Below, one piece after another: positions 10,179-20,719 of a stretch of DNA of 64,000 nucleotides; the stretch's first letter is position 1, and the number at the start of each line of letters is the position of its first letter. Where the stretch lies: contig NZ_JTKH01000020.1 of NCBI RefSeq assembly GCF_000827885.1, positions 45,066 through 109,065 on the forward strand, in the 5' to 3' direction. The position numbers and the translations under genes are program-made. Source of the stretch: Vibrio renipiscarius. Its GTDB lineage: Bacteria > Pseudomonadota > Gammaproteobacteria > Enterobacterales > Vibrionaceae. The notes beneath the pieces were generated by a model. That model was not told where the DNA came from. It saw only the letters and a program-made list of their open reading frames with translations, and made no database searches.

Positions 10179-11660
10179 CTAGTTCGCTTGTGCGATTTCG
10201 CGTTGAACTTGATTGAGTGATTTTGCCCAAGGCCCCAATTTTTGTAGCGATTCAGGTAATTGCGCTACCGCATCGCGTGCCAATTGGATGGTTGGGTAAT
10301 TATCATAAGTAATAATAAACCACTTCGCCTCATTGCGAATGGCCGGATAAACATAAACGTTATCGCCCAAGTCGTGACGATTGAGAAAAGCCTGCGCATC
10401 CACTAGATTTTTTACCGCGGCCAGTTGCAGTGTGTAACTGCGTGGTGAAAAACGGTTGAGCTGGTCTTTCGCAAACGAAAAGTTAATCGTCGCTTGATTA
10501 GGATTTGGCGTTTGAACAGCAGAAGCGTCCGCGCCATTTGCCCCCTCAGAGCTGGCATCATCCGCGGTAGACTGACCATTCGTCGCTGGGACAGACTGCC
10601 CTTCGTTCAGCAGTAAAGCATCAACCACTTCAGAGGTAATAACCACACGTTGAGAGTGATCTTCTATCACGCCAACACTTTGTGGATCATCGACCACTTC
10701 CGGCGGCAAAGAGGTACTGTCATCTTCTGCCCCAGCAAAAGAGAGATCCGCCAATTGCTGCGCTTGCGCACTTTGCTGTTCTAACGTTAGGGAGGCTTGG
10801 TTGGTGTTTGCATCCGGCTCAGGTAATGTCGGAATCACGGTTTGTTGCGTGATGGATTCCGCCGCTTCATCTGGTGTTGGTTGACTCATCAGCCACCAAT
10901 AACCACCTGAAATCAGAACGAGTAATACCATGACGATCAGTGCAATATTGAGCGGAGAGCCCACGATTGAACGAACAATAATGCGTTTTTCCACTTTTTG
11001 ATCCCCTAATGCCATAATACACCCCGGACGATGTGCCACGGTTCGATACGCATTGCGCACACGCCGTTCCATATCATCATCAACAAACCGCATCACTAAT
11101 TGCTCAAAAAAACGTCCGGCTTCTTGCGAACTCAGCAATTCAACTTCAAGATCAACGGGATTGAACTCTTGCCCCTGGCTCAAACGTGACAGCCATTTAT
11201 CCAATCGGTTAGGCAGAGCAAAAAGAACAATGTTTATATTCCAACGATTTTGCCGTTGGGAGAATAACGCCAGTTGCCACAATTCAGACAACACGAGCTC
11301 ACTTAATAAATGCGCATCGTCGATCACAATCACGACATCACACGACTCATGAGCCATGCAGCGAGCAAAGCTATCCGCTAAGTTATCCGCTGGGTTAAAC
11401 AACGGTTCAGGCAAAATCTGACTCAATATCGTCGTACGATGTTGCTCATCATTTTGATTGGGATGACACATCAATAACGCTTGGTTTTTATCGTTTGCCC
11501 ACGCTTCTAAGTAGCGCTGTGCTATCCAGGTTTTTCCTGAACCGACAGCCCCCGAAACATGCACAAAGTTAGAATTAAAATGCGTTAATAATTGTAAACG
11601 CTCAAGCAATTCAATTTGGGTTTTTAACTCTAAAACCCGCGATTGATGTGTATAACCCAT
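10179..11660 (-). CDS. damX: Cell division protein DamX (AAA + SPOR)
   Basis: 493-residue inner-membrane septal protein. The N-terminal half is an ExeA-like ATPase domain with Walker A GAVGSGKT (37-44) and Walker B VIVIDDAH (110-117). One membrane segment follows (about 238-258), then an acidic, low-complexity linker rich in D, S, Q and A. The C-terminal SPOR domain (about 410-488) normally binds denuded septal peptidoglycan. The N-terminal ATPase-like domain is longer than the short cytoplasmic part of E. coli DamX, but typical of vibrios as far as I know. Between aroB and dam. Confidence 0.93.
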   Translation of the reverse strand: MGYTHQSRVLELKTQIELLERLQLLTHFNSNFVHVSGAVGSGKTWIAQRYLEAWANDKNQALLMCHPNQNDEQHRTTILSQILPEPLFNPADNLADSFARCMAHESCDVVIVIDDAHLLSELVLSELWQLALFSQRQNRWNINIVLFALPNRLDKWLSRLSQGQEFNPVDLEVELLSSQEAGRFFEQLVMRFVDDDMERRVRNAYRTVAHRPGCIMALGDQKVEKRIIVRSIVGSPLNIALIVMVLLVLISGGYWWLMSQPTPDEAAESITQQTVIPTLPEPDANTNQASLTLEQQSAQAQQLADLSFAGAEDDSTSLPPEVVDDPQSVGVIEDHSQRVVITSEVVDALLLNEGQSVPATNGQSTADDASSEGANGADASAVQTPNPNQATINFSFAKDQLNRFSPRSYTLQLAAVKNLVDAQAFLNRHDLGDNVYVYPAIRNEAKWFIITYDNYPTIQLARDAVAQLPESLQKLGPWAKSLNQVQREIAQAN

Positions 11661-11742
11661 ACCCTACCTAAACCATTAAAGCCGTCTTACTCAGTTGCAA
11701 TAACAACGTATCATAACGCGAGATCATGACAAACCATCGCCG

Positions 11743-12831
11743 CTAAATATCGCGAGCAAAGTCGATTGCTTGCTTAATGATGGCTTCAGGCACACCTTTC
11801 ACTACGTCGGCACTTCCGATACTGGTCGGCAACACTAAGCGTAACTCACCCGCCAATACTTTTTTATCACGCATCATATGCTTGATGAAATCATCAAATG
11901 ACATCGTTTCTGGCGTGTGTACTGGCAGCTTAGCGCGTTTCAGTAACGTAATAATTCGCTCGAGTTGTTCAAGGGGAATTAAACCTTGTAACTGCGCGGT
12001 TTTCGCGGCCATCACAGTACCAGAGGAAACCGCTTCACCGTGCAACCATTGGCCATAACCCAGTTCCGCTTCAATCGCATGACCAAATGTATGACCCAGA
12101 TTGAGCAAAGCACGAATGCCCGATTCTTTCTCATCTTGAGCAACAACGTCAGCTTTGATTTGGCAGCAACGGGCAATCGCATACGAGAGCGCTTGCTCAT
12201 CTAAGCGGTAGAGCGCCTCAAGATTATCTTCAAGCCAAGTGAAAAAATCGCCATCATAAATAATGCCGTACTTAATCACTTCCGCCATACCGGCAGCAAA
12301 TTCTCGTTCTGGCAGAGTCGCCAAACAGTCGGTATCAATCACCACCGCTTTGGGTTGGTAAAATGCACCAATCATATTTTTACCGAGCTTGTGATTAACC
12401 GCTGTTTTTCCGCCGACTGAAGAGTCAACTTGAGAGAGTAATGTGGTAGGGATCTGAATAAAGTCTACGCCGCGTTGGTAACAAGAAGCGGCAAAACCGA
12501 CTAAGTCACCAATCACTCCGCCACCTAACGCAATGATCACGACATCTCGGCTGTAATTCCCTTCCAGCAGATAGCTCATGACGGTGTTAAAGGTATCGAG
12601 TGTTTTGTATTGCTCGCCATCGGGCAATTCAAGCAGTGATGCTTGGCAGCCTTGTTGTTGTAGCAAAGAGAGGATTTTATTCGCGTACAAAGGTGCAACA
12701 GTGACATTACTGATCACGACAACTTTGTGTTTTGAGGATAAGTGAGAAAGGTGAGCCGGATTATTAAATAATCCGGCACCTATTGATATTGGATAGCTAC
12801 GTTCATCTAAGCTGACCGTAATCCGTTCCAT
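11743..12831 (-). CDS. aroB: 3-dehydroquinate synthase
   Basis: Second step of the shikimate pathway, DAHP to 3-dehydroquinate, needing NAD and a divalent metal. 362 residues with the NAD loop [11 protein letters not shown], the [15 protein letters not shown] signature and metal ligands in [15 protein letters not shown] and H in [11 protein letters not shown]. Downstream of aroK by 30 bp; aroK-aroB-damX-dam is the conserved order. Confidence 0.98.
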   Translation of the reverse strand: MERITVSLDERSYPISIGAGLFNNPAHLSHLSSKHKVVVISNVTVAPLYANKILSLLQQQGCQASLLELPDGEQYKTLDTFNTVMSYLLEGNYSRDVVIIALGGGVIGDLVGFAASCYQRGVDFIQIPTTLLSQVDSSVGGKTAVNHKLGKNMIGAFYQPKAVVIDTDCLATLPEREFAAGMAEVIKYGIIYDGDFFTWLEDNLEALYRLDEQALSYAIARCCQIKADVVAQDEKESGIRALLNLGHTFGHAIEAELGYGQWLHGEAVSSGTVMAAKTAQLQGLIPLEQLERIITLLKRAKLPVHTPETMSFDDFIKHMMRDKKVLAGELRLVLPTSIGSADVVKGVPEAIIKQAIDFARDI

Positions 12832-12861
12832 GGGTATGCTCCAATTTGAGTTAAGAAGTTC

Positions 12862-13380
12862 TTAACTCTCTTCTAGCATTTTTACAATCTGATTGGCTAC
12901 CACTTTTGCACTTTGATCATCGGTGCGTACTGTGTAGTCCGCAATTTCATCATAGAGTGGGTTACGCTCACCAGCTAACTCTTCAAGCACTTCACGAGGG
13001 CTATCCGTTTGTAGCAGAGGGCGTTTCTTGTCACGGTTTGTACGTGCAAGTTGTTTTTCAATAGTGGTTTCTAAGTAAACAACGATACCACGAGCAGAAA
13101 GACGGTTACGGTTTTCTTTACTCATGATCGAGCCACCGCCAGTCGCAAGGACAATGCCTTGTTCTTCGGTAAGATCGTTAATCACTTTCTCTTCACGATC
13201 GCGGAAGCCAGCTTCGCCTTCTACGTCGAAAACCCATGCGATATCTGCACCAGTGCGTTCTTCAATCACAGTGTCTGAGTCAACAAACTCCATGTGAAGT
13301 TGTTGAGCCAGGTGTCTACCAATTGTACTTTTGCCGGCGCCCATCGGGCCAACAAGGAAAATATTGCGTTTCTCAGCCAT
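12862..13380 (-). CDS. aroK: Shikimate kinase I
   Basis: Phosphorylates shikimate with ATP. 172 residues, NMP-kinase-like fold with P-loop [11 protein letters not shown] (11-21), shikimate-binding [11 protein letters not shown] and [13 protein letters not shown] loop and the lid arginine in NRDKKRPLL. First gene before aroB; the gap to pilQ (165 bp) holds no gene. Confidence 0.98.
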   Translation of the reverse strand: MAEKRNIFLVGPMGAGKSTIGRHLAQQLHMEFVDSDTVIEERTGADIAWVFDVEGEAGFRDREEKVINDLTEEQGIVLATGGGSIMSKENRNRLSARGIVVYLETTIEKQLARTNRDKKRPLLQTDSPREVLEELAGERNPLYDEIADYTVRTDDQSAKVVANQIVKMLEES

Positions 13381-13545
13381 GTTTTAGCAGTAATTTACAA
13401 CGTTAATTCAATGACATCGCCACAAGAAGGGTCAGTTTTATGCTGACATTGAAAATGCTTGTGACACCGATTCCTCACCGATATTTCGTGATAAGACCCG
13501 AAATTATCGGGGTAAGGAGGATCTAATGCAAATTTATTTTTCTAT

Positions 13546-15231
13546 TTACTGCACAACAACTTTCGGAGTCACAAAAATTAACAGCTCACTTTTGCCCATT
13601 TTTTGGTAGCTACGCTTAAATAATGTCCCTAATAATGGGATATCGCCGAGCAAAGGCACCTTATCAACCGTGTCGGTAATGTTATGTTGGAAAATACCCC
13701 CTAGCACCACCGTTTCGCCGTTTTCAACCAATACTTGCGTACCAATACGTTGCGTTTCTATCGATACCGCTTCCCCTGTCCCCACCTTAAACACTTCGCC
13801 CGGTCTATCCTGAGTCACACTCAGATCCAAGACTAAACGGTTATCAGGCGTTATCTGAGGCGTTACCATTAAACTCAGTACGGCTTTTTTAAATTCAACG
13901 CTCGTTGCACCACTTGATGATGATTCAAGATAAGGGATTTCTGTACCTTGTTCGATATACGCCGATTTTTTGTTGGTGGTGATCAAGCGCGGGCTTGAGA
14001 TCACTTCCGCTTTCGATTCACGTTGCAACGCCGAAAGCTCCAAATCCAATAACATATCAGAACCTAGCTTCGCCACTTGGAAAGCAATTGTAGAAGCTTC
14101 AGCCGACGCGGCTAGGTTAACGTTTAGCATGTCATCAATGCTTGGGTTATCCAGCACGTTACCTTCAATGGTTCCGCCGACAGACACGCCCGTTTTGTTG
14201 GCGTTAGAAAAGCCCCAACGCACGCCTAGTTCATCCAAATTACCTTCACTGACCGTAACAATGCGCGCTTCGATTTGCACTTGCTTGACGGGAATATCCA
14301 ACGATTCAATGATGCTACGCACCACATCAATGTTCTCTTGGAGATCGCGCATCAATATTGAATTGGTACGTTCATCAACCGTGATTGACCCACGCTCTGA
14401 CAACATACTGATCGTGCCTTCCCCGCCAATCATCTCTGCAATTTCACCAGCATTGGCAAAATTGACTTTGATGATTTCAGAACGAAGTTCACCTAACTCA
14501 TCCGCCACACGTGCATTTTCAAGGCGTTGCTTCTCACGCAGATCCAGTTCAGCCTTTGGCGCAACTAAGACCACATTGCCATCCACGCGCTTATCGAGCC
14601 CTTTCACTTGTAAAATAATGTCTAACACTTGAGGCCATGGCACGCCGTCAAGACGTAACGTCAAGTTGCCACTGACCGAATCAGAAACGACTAAGTTGAA
14701 ATCGTTATAATCCGCAATGAGCTGCAATACGTTACGCACGGGAATATCTTGGAAATTGATTGAGATTTTTTTGCCGGGTTTGTCTAAGAACGTGGTTTCT
14801 TTTTCTTTTTCTTTTGTCTTCAACGCACTAACAACCACTTCAAGGACCTTGCCATTTAAGGTGTAGTCGTAGCTGTAACGTCCAGACACTTCTGCCAATA
14901 AGCGCACGCGATCCGATTTACGGAAAAGTTCGACGGTTTTAACTGACGTTGCAAAATCTTGCACGTCAAATAATGACAGTTGTTTATCGTCCACCGCGGT
15001 ATCAATGAGCTCGATAGCTAAACCTTCCGGCAACTTTTGAATATCAACGACGATTTTGTCGCTATTTAACTCGACAATAATTTTACCGTTCTTGTCGTCA
15101 TCCACGCGAAAATCAACCGCAACCACACGGTTAGTCGGCGAAGAAGCCAGGCTTAGCGCAGAGAAAATAACACTCACCACGCAGGCGAACCTGACTATCC
15201 ATTGGGTTGTTGATCTCAGTCCATTTCTCAT
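13546..15231 (-). CDS. pilQ: Type IV pilus outer-membrane secretin PilQ
   Basis: Forms the outer-membrane ring through which the pilus passes; in vibrios this set serves the competence/chitin-regulated pilus and general type IV pili. 561 residues: a signal peptide, an AMIN-type beta domain, an N0 (STN) domain (ISINFQDIPVRNVLQLIADY), an N1 domain and the secretin core with VQIEARIVTVSE and the C-terminal VPLLGDIPLLGTLF signature. Last gene of pilMNOPQ; the pilP stop is 25 bp upstream. Confidence 0.96.
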   Translation of the reverse strand: MRNGLRSTTQWIVRFACVVSVIFSALSLASSPTNRVVAVDFRVDDDKNGKIIVELNSDKIVVDIQKLPEGLAIELIDTAVDDKQLSLFDVQDFATSVKTVELFRKSDRVRLLAEVSGRYSYDYTLNGKVLEVVVSALKTKEKEKETTFLDKPGKKISINFQDIPVRNVLQLIADYNDFNLVVSDSVSGNLTLRLDGVPWPQVLDIILQVKGLDKRVDGNVVLVAPKAELDLREKQRLENARVADELGELRSEIIKVNFANAGEIAEMIGGEGTISMLSERGSITVDERTNSILMRDLQENIDVVRSIIESLDIPVKQVQIEARIVTVSEGNLDELGVRWGFSNANKTGVSVGGTIEGNVLDNPSIDDMLNVNLAASAEASTIAFQVAKLGSDMLLDLELSALQRESKAEVISSPRLITTNKKSAYIEQGTEIPYLESSSSGATSVEFKKAVLSLMVTPQITPDNRLVLDLSVTQDRPGEVFKVGTGEAVSIETQRIGTQVLVENGETVVLGGIFQHNITDTVDKVPLLGDIPLLGTLFKRSYQKMGKSELLIFVTPKVVVQ

Positions 15232-15256
15232 TTTATTTTCTCAATTTCTAAACTAA

Positions 15257-15775
15257 TTATTTAAGGGCCAATTTGATGCTTCGCTTATTCCAGCAGCCCA
15301 ACCCATCTGGTAATGTTTCGTTAATTTGGATATAGGAAGCCGACACTTCCGTTACTCGACCGTTATTCAGGCCGATATAATGCCCCGTGCGCACTGAGAC
15401 AACCTGCCCGCTTGGGGTTTGAACCAATGCCGAGTTTTTACCATTGCGGCTCATTACCCCTTTCAAACTCAACTTGTTCAGCGCATAACGTTCTAGCTGA
15501 CCATTGGCTTTTCTTGGTTTCGGCTGCCAACAATCTCTTCGCACTTCAGGTTGATCAAGTACCAAGGCGGCGGTGGGCAACGTAAAGGGCTCTCGCTCTG
15601 GCCCTCCGGTATAAACCGCACTGCGAAACACTAAAGCAGGTGCAAGCTCTTGCACGGTTTTTTGCGCCTTTTGTTGCGCGTGCAAAACAAACTCATCGAG
15701 AGGATCTTGGTTCGCCCGACAGCCCACCAATAAAACACTGATCACTACCCCCCAACGCCAATGATTAGCTTTCAT
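15257..15775 (-). CDS. pilP: Type IV pilus lipoprotein PilP
   Basis: Inner-membrane lipoprotein joining the PilNO subcomplex to PilQ. 172 residues with lipobox LLVGC (Cys19) and the PilP beta-domain in the second half (SLKGVMSRNGKNSALVQTPSGQV, HYIGLNNGRVTEVS). Starts inside the end of pilO (11-bp overlap), indicating translational coupling. Confidence 0.94.
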   Translation of the reverse strand: MKANHWRWGVVISVLLVGCRANQDPLDEFVLHAQQKAQKTVQELAPALVFRSAVYTGGPEREPFTLPTAALVLDQPEVRRDCWQPKPRKANGQLERYALNKLSLKGVMSRNGKNSALVQTPSGQVVSVRTGHYIGLNNGRVTEVSASYIQINETLPDGLGCWNKRSIKLALK

Positions 15776-16355
15776 CTTTTACCTCCGGCTTAAATTGGTA
15801 AGTAAACGCACGAACACGGAAGTGCAGGGTTTTACTTTCCAAACTCACTCGCTGCCAATCCACATCAACAAAATTAATGATTCGAGACAAAGACGCGATC
15901 GCCTGAGAGAACTGACCAATATTGTCGTAATCCCCGGTTAGCTCGATATTGAGAGGAAGTCGATAGAGAAAATTCTGATTTTCTTTCGAGCCCCAATCGA
16001 TTCGGGTAAACGTCAGCTTGTTTTTTAATCCCTCTTCGTTCACCGATGCCAGCATCGTGGCCAGCTCTTTTTCCATAGGCAGTTGTTGCGATAGATACTG
16101 ATAGCGCTCTGATAACTCATCTAACTGATCCTGCATATGAGGCAGAGCCGCCACTTGATTGGCTTTTACTTGTAAGGTTTGCTTGAGCGTTTGCTCTTGC
16201 TGCTTAAGTTGTGTCAGATCACTGCGTTTTTCATCTAAATACCACCAATAACCCACCGCCTGAAGCGCTAACAACAACACGCTTAACACCACCAACTGAG
16301 CAGGGAATGGCCATTGGATAATTTCTTCAACATCAAGCTCGTTGTAATTAGCCAT
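15765..16355 (-). CDS. pilO: Type IV pilus inner-membrane protein PilO
   Basis: 196-residue bitopic protein that pairs with PilN in the pilus alignment complex. One membrane segment at about 20-38, a coiled-coil (residues 45-95, rich in Q, L and E) and a ferredoxin-like C-terminal domain (ELTGDYDNIGQFSQAIASLSRIINFVDVD). The start ATG has GGAGAAA upstream and lies 8 bp inside the end of pilN; a six-codon longer start is less likely. Confidence 0.93.
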   Translation of the reverse strand: MANYNELDVEEIIQWPFPAQLVVLSVLLLALQAVGYWWYLDEKRSDLTQLKQQEQTLKQTLQVKANQVAALPHMQDQLDELSERYQYLSQQLPMEKELATMLASVNEEGLKNKLTFTRIDWGSKENQNFLYRLPLNIELTGDYDNIGQFSQAIASLSRIINFVDVDWQRVSLESKTLHFRVRAFTYQFKPEVKDES

Positions 16356-16926
16356 GAGGGTTTTCTCCTTCAACTATCTCTTGAGGTTGAAATAAGAAAG
16401 AAACATTAAATGTCTGGAATTTTTGTCCGAACCTTGCTTTGTCATGCACGATAGAATGCATTTCAACATTGCTGAGCCACTTTGAATTTTCTAGGTGGTC
16501 AAGCATCGTCGCCAAACGAGAGGTGGTATCACTGATCCCCGTCAGTTCAATTCGTTCGCCGTTCATTTTGATTTTATCCACGTAAACCCCTTCTGGGATT
16601 AAGGTCGGGACGAGATTCATCAAATAGGTGGTTTTGTTTCTCTGCTCTTGCAGATCTTCGACCACTTTTAAACGCGTCATCAGGGATTCGTGTTGTTGTT
16701 CGACACGTTTTAATTCACTGAGTTTGTAATCCAAGCTGGCTATATGCGCTTGTAAAAACACGATTCTCTGTTGTTGTTCGTTTTGTTGATATTCAATAAA
16801 GACCCCCGCTCCCCATTGAGCTAGGCCCCCCAGAATTAACACCGAAAACGCTAAAACAAAAAAACGGCGTTGATGATATTGGCGCTTTGCATCACGCCAG
16901 GGTAATAAATTCACTCTATGAAGCAT
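16348..16926 (-). CDS. pilN: Type IV pilus inner-membrane protein PilN
   Basis: 192-residue partner of PilO and PilM. The N-terminal NLLPWRDAKR motif is the PilM-binding segment, followed by one membrane helix (about 22-42), a coiled-coil and the ferredoxin-like domain. Overlaps pilM by 11 bp and pilO by 8 bp. Confidence 0.94.
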   Translation of the reverse strand: MLHRVNLLPWRDAKRQYHQRRFFVLAFSVLILGGLAQWGAGVFIEYQQNEQQQRIVFLQAHIASLDYKLSELKRVEQQHESLMTRLKVVEDLQEQRNKTTYLMNLVPTLIPEGVYVDKIKMNGERIELTGISDTTSRLATMLDHLENSKWLSNVEMHSIVHDKARFGQKFQTFNVSFLFQPQEIVEGENPHG

Positions 16927-17908
16927 GGCGACGCCCCATCCAATCTTGACCTAACAATGCCAGTCCCACTGATGAGGAAAAACTGTATCCACAAGCGTGC
17001 GACGCCTTCTTACGACTGTTTTTATTTTCAAATAAACTTAACGGGTCCAATAACTCACACTTTAAATTCAGTCGCTGGGCAAGCTCGTCGGCCAACGCAG
17101 GCGTATTTGCTCCACCGCCCGTCAACCAAATACCTTCCAATTTAGAAGAATCCATCGACTCAATAAGGTGTAAATGGCGTTGAATCCTTTCAACCAGCGA
17201 TTGGATAAACTGATGCGTAACATCATGATGAAGCGCAGAGGGTTCTTCACTGCTCGCCAACATACTCGAGATACCAATAGGCAAGTCTTTGGCGAAAGGC
17301 GCTTTATTGGCAAAATCCATCACCATTGAAGAGTGATGATGGCCTACATCCAATAACAACCAATTACTCCGGCTCTGCTTTTGCGAAACGGCTTGCCACA
17401 AACGTACAAGGCTATGAGCATGCACATCGAATAGCACCGGACGAAACCCCGCTTTACGGCACACGCTCATTCGGTTCTCGACCACTTCTTTTTTGGTGGC
17501 ATAAACCTGTACGCCTTGAGAAGAGCCAGCCTCATTGGAGAGATCGCAATAGTCGAGGCACAGTTCATCAAGGTCGAATGGGGATTGATGAGAAAAAGCC
17601 TCAATGATGGCATAATCTCTTTCTTGAGGAGTTAACCCCTTCTCAACATGCAATACTTTTGAAATAACTGAGTTATCTGGTAGCGATAATGCGACTTTAT
17701 GACTAAAAAAAGGCAAACCCTTTCTTAGTTCTTTTAGTTTATTTACAATTTCCTGATAACTTAATAGATGGTTATCGGAGAAAATGCTCTCCTCGATAAC
17801 CAACTCTCGATACCCCGAGAGTGTAAGAGTACCTTTTACTGGCTTTAGCACTACGGCCTTAATGCTGTAATGGCCAATGTCAACGCCAGTGATAAGTGAA
17901 AAGCTCAT
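16916..17908 (-). CDS. pilM: Type IV pilus assembly ATPase-like protein PilM
   Basis: Cytosolic FtsA/actin-like protein that binds the N-terminus of PilN. 330 residues with phosphate loops TGVDIGHYSIKAVVL and LLLDVGHHHSSMVM and the adenosine motif WLTGGGANTPALA. First gene of the minus-strand pilMNOPQ operon, divergent from mrcA, a conserved arrangement. Confidence 0.95.
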   Translation of the reverse strand: MSFSLITGVDIGHYSIKAVVLKPVKGTLTLSGYRELVIEESIFSDNHLLSYQEIVNKLKELRKGLPFFSHKVALSLPDNSVISKVLHVEKGLTPQERDYAIIEAFSHQSPFDLDELCLDYCDLSNEAGSSQGVQVYATKKEVVENRMSVCRKAGFRPVLFDVHAHSLVRLWQAVSQKQSRSNWLLLDVGHHHSSMVMDFANKAPFAKDLPIGISSMLASSEEPSALHHDVTHQFIQSLVERIQRHLHLIESMDSSKLEGIWLTGGGANTPALADELAQRLNLKCELLDPLSLFENKNSRKKASHACGYSFSSSVGLALLGQDWMGRRHAS

Positions 17909-18001
17909 CTCGCAGTGCTCCAGATGTCGGTTTCAGTGACTCGACCGCATCAGTGGCGGCAAAGCACAAAATAAACGCAAGCTAAATTGTTAGCTAAGGT
18001 T

Positions 18002-18020
18002 ACTAGGCAAAGGGCCTAGT
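18002..18020. other. Short hairpin in the pilM-mrcA divergent gap
   Basis: ACTAGGC and GCCTAGT form a perfect 7-bp stem with a 5-nt loop, 28 bp before the mrcA start. It may be an operator or a 5'-leader structure; no regulator is suggested by the sequence. Confidence 0.4.
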
Positions 18021-18047
18021 CAGCCTCAATTAATCAGGGAATATCCG

Positions 18048-20606
18048 GTGAAGTTCATAAAGCGATTGCTCATTTTCACATTGGTTTGCATTATTCTTGG
18101 AGTGGGGACAATTTTTGGTTTCTATCTTTATGTAAAACCAGAACTACCTGACGTAGCAACATTACGTGATGTTAAGCTGCAAACACCGATGCAGGTGTAT
18201 AGCCAAGATGGCAAGCTGATTTCTCAATTCGGTGAGAAGCGTCGCATTCCCGTCAAATACGATGAAATACCGCCTCATCTGATAGAAGCTCTTATTGCGA
18301 CCGAAGACAGCCGCTTTTACGACCACCCTGGTATTGACCCTATCGGCATTACGCGCGCGGCGATCGTCGTAGCGATGTCTGGCTCAGCAAAGCAAGGCGC
18401 AAGTACCATTACTCAGCAGCTTGCGCGTAACTTCTTCTTGTCTAACGAGAAGAAGATCATGCGTAAAATTAAAGAGATCTTTATTGCGATTCACATTGAA
18501 CAATTGCTAACGAAGCAAGAGATCATGGAGTTGTATGTGAATAAGATATTCTTAGGTCACCGCTCATACGGTTTTGGCGCGGCAGCACGCGTTTACTTTG
18601 GCAAAGATCTTAAAGATCTGACGTTGAGCGAGATGGCGACACTGGCGGGTATGCCAAAAGCACCATCCACCATGAACCCTATTTATTCCGTTGAACGTGC
18701 AACCAATCGTCGTAACGTTGTGTTGATGCGTATGCTGGAAGAGAAATACATTACCCAGCAAGAATACGACCAAGCACGTTCAGAAACGATTTTGTCTCGC
18801 TACCACGGTGCTGAGATTGAGTTAAGTGCGCCATACGTGGCGGAACTTGCTCGCGCATGGATGGTTGAGCGTTACGGCGAAGAAGCTTACACCTCGGGCA
18901 TGAATGTCTACACCACGGTGAACGCTAAGCTACAAGATGCGGCCAATACTGCTGCCATCAACAACCTCTTCTCTTACGATGAACGTCACGGTTACCGCGG
19001 CGCAGAGAAAGTATTGTGGGAGCCAAAAGCGACGCCAATGTCATTGGCTGACATCGAGAAAACCCTGAAAAACGTCCCAAGCTACGGTGAATTGATTCCA
19101 GCGGTCGTCACCAAAGTGGACGGTAAATCGGCCAATGTCGTGATCAAACGTCAAGGGGAAGCCACGCTGACTTGGGACGGTTTGAAATGGGCGCGTAAAT
19201 TCCGCAATGATGAACGCCAAGGCTCAGCGCCGAGTAAAGCCAGTGATATTCTGGCGGTCGGAGAACAAATCTGGGTACGCGAAATTTCCGTTCAGCAAGA
19301 AAAAGGCGATGTCGTGTATCACTGGCAATTAAGCCAAGTGCCTAACGCGAATACCGCGTTTATTGCCATGAACCCAGAAAATGGTGCCGTACTGTCATTA
19401 GTCGGCGGCTTTAACTTCGTTCACAATAAATTCAACCGAGCGACAATGTCAGTGCGTCAGGTGGGTTCAAGTATCAAACCCTTTATTTATTCTGCCGCGA
19501 TTGATCAAGGTCTCACGCTGGCCACGCTGATCAACGATGCTCCGATCAACCAATGGGATAAGAGCCAAGGCACCGCATGGCGTCCAAAAAACTCACCGCC
19601 TACTTACGTCGGTCCAACTCGCTTACGTGTGGGTTTAGCACAATCAAAGAACGTGATGGCCGTGCGCGTATTACGTGAAGTGGGTCTGGATGAAACGCGT
19701 CAGTACCTTACTCGTTTTGGTTTTGATATCAACGATGTCCCACGCTCTGAAACTATCGCGCTGGGCGCAGGTAGCTTAACGCCAATGAAAATGGCGCAAG
19801 GTTATTCGGTCTTTGCCAATGGCGGTTACTATGTAGAACCGTTTTACATTGACCACATAACTGGCCCTTATGGTGATCTTGAATATCAAGCGACACCGAA
19901 ACAAATTTGTCAGCAAGATTGTCCTAAACCTGGCAGCCCAGCCAATGAATTCAACGAGCAAGATATTGCCGTTGAAACAAGCATTGAAATGGGCAGCGAG
20001 ACGGATAGCAATGCCCTACCACCGCAAGCACCTCAATACGCGCCTCAAGTCATGTCTGAGCAATCGGCGTTCTTGGTGCGTGAAATGATGTACAGCAACA
20101 TTTGGGGCGGTGGTAACTGGCGCGAAGGTACAGGTTGGAACGGCACTGGCTGGCGTGGTCAGAAACTAGAGCGTCGTGATATTGGGGGTAAAACCGGTAC
20201 AACCAACGATTCAAAAGATGCTTGGTATAACGGTTATGGTCCTGGTGTGGTTGCTGTCGCTTGGGTCGGCTTTGATGATCACAGCCGTAAGCTAGGTAGA
20301 ACCTCATACAACAATAATCTGAGTAAAGATCAAGTGACCGGCGCTGAAGCGGGAGCCAAAACGGCGCAACCTGCATGGATTGATTTTATGCGCACTGCCC
20401 TTTCGCTTTCTCCTGAACAAGAAAAAGCGATTCCCGCAGGGATTGTTCGTATTCGCATCGACCGTGACTCTGGCTTACTCACCAATAAGTTTGATGGCAG
20501 TTCAATGTTTGAATATTTCCGTGAAGGCCACCAGCCAACCGAGTATGTGCCGGATGAATTGACCGACACCATCTACAGCAGTGAGGAAAGCGAAGGACTG
20601 TTCTAA
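18048..20606 (+). CDS. mrcA: Penicillin-binding protein 1A (bifunctional)
   Basis: Peptidoglycan glycosyltransferase and transpeptidase of 852 residues, anchored by an N-terminal membrane helix (about 6-28). The GT51 catalytic Glu is in ATEDSRFYDH (Glu86). In the transpeptidase domain SxxK is S474-S-I-K477, and KTGT is at 715-718. An OB-like insert lies between the domains. The start is GTG with AGGGA upstream. It is divergent from pilM, as in E. coli and other gamma-proteobacteria, where PBP1A is helped by LpoA. Confidence 0.97.
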   Translation: MKFIKRLLIFTLVCIILGVGTIFGFYLYVKPELPDVATLRDVKLQTPMQVYSQDGKLISQFGEKRRIPVKYDEIPPHLIEALIATEDSRFYDHPGIDPIGITRAAIVVAMSGSAKQGASTITQQLARNFFLSNEKKIMRKIKEIFIAIHIEQLLTKQEIMELYVNKIFLGHRSYGFGAAARVYFGKDLKDLTLSEMATLAGMPKAPSTMNPIYSVERATNRRNVVLMRMLEEKYITQQEYDQARSETILSRYHGAEIELSAPYVAELARAWMVERYGEEAYTSGMNVYTTVNAKLQDAANTAAINNLFSYDERHGYRGAEKVLWEPKATPMSLADIEKTLKNVPSYGELIPAVVTKVDGKSANVVIKRQGEATLTWDGLKWARKFRNDERQGSAPSKASDILAVGEQIWVREISVQQEKGDVVYHWQLSQVPNANTAFIAMNPENGAVLSLVGGFNFVHNKFNRATMSVRQVGSSIKPFIYSAAIDQGLTLATLINDAPINQWDKSQGTAWRPKNSPPTYVGPTRLRVGLAQSKNVMAVRVLREVGLDETRQYLTRFGFDINDVPRSETIALGAGSLTPMKMAQGYSVFANGGYYVEPFYIDHITGPYGDLEYQATPKQICQQDCPKPGSPANEFNEQDIAVETSIEMGSETDSNALPPQAPQYAPQVMSEQSAFLVREMMYSNIWGGGNWREGTGWNGTGWRGQKLERRDIGGKTGTTNDSKDAWYNGYGPGVVAVAWVGFDDHSRKLGRTSYNNNLSKDQVTGAEAGAKTAQPAWIDFMRTALSLSPEQEKAIPAGIVRIRIDRDSGLLTNKFDGSSMFEYFREGHQPTEYVPDELTDTIYSSEESEGLF

Positions 20607-20633
20607 TCAACACCCATCGTATTAACGAACGCT

Positions 20634-20675
20634 GAAAAAAGAGGCTGACGAGTTTTCGTCAGCCTCTTTTTTTAT
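20634..20675. terminator. Bidirectional terminator between mrcA and oxyR
   Basis: AAAAAAGAGGCTGACGA and TCGTCAGCCTCTTTTTTT form a long perfect stem with A- and T-tracts on both sides, serving the two convergent genes. Confidence 0.95.
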
Positions 20676-20719
20676 TCATCACCGAGGATTAATCTGCGCT
20701 ATCGCCCATTCCTAAGCGA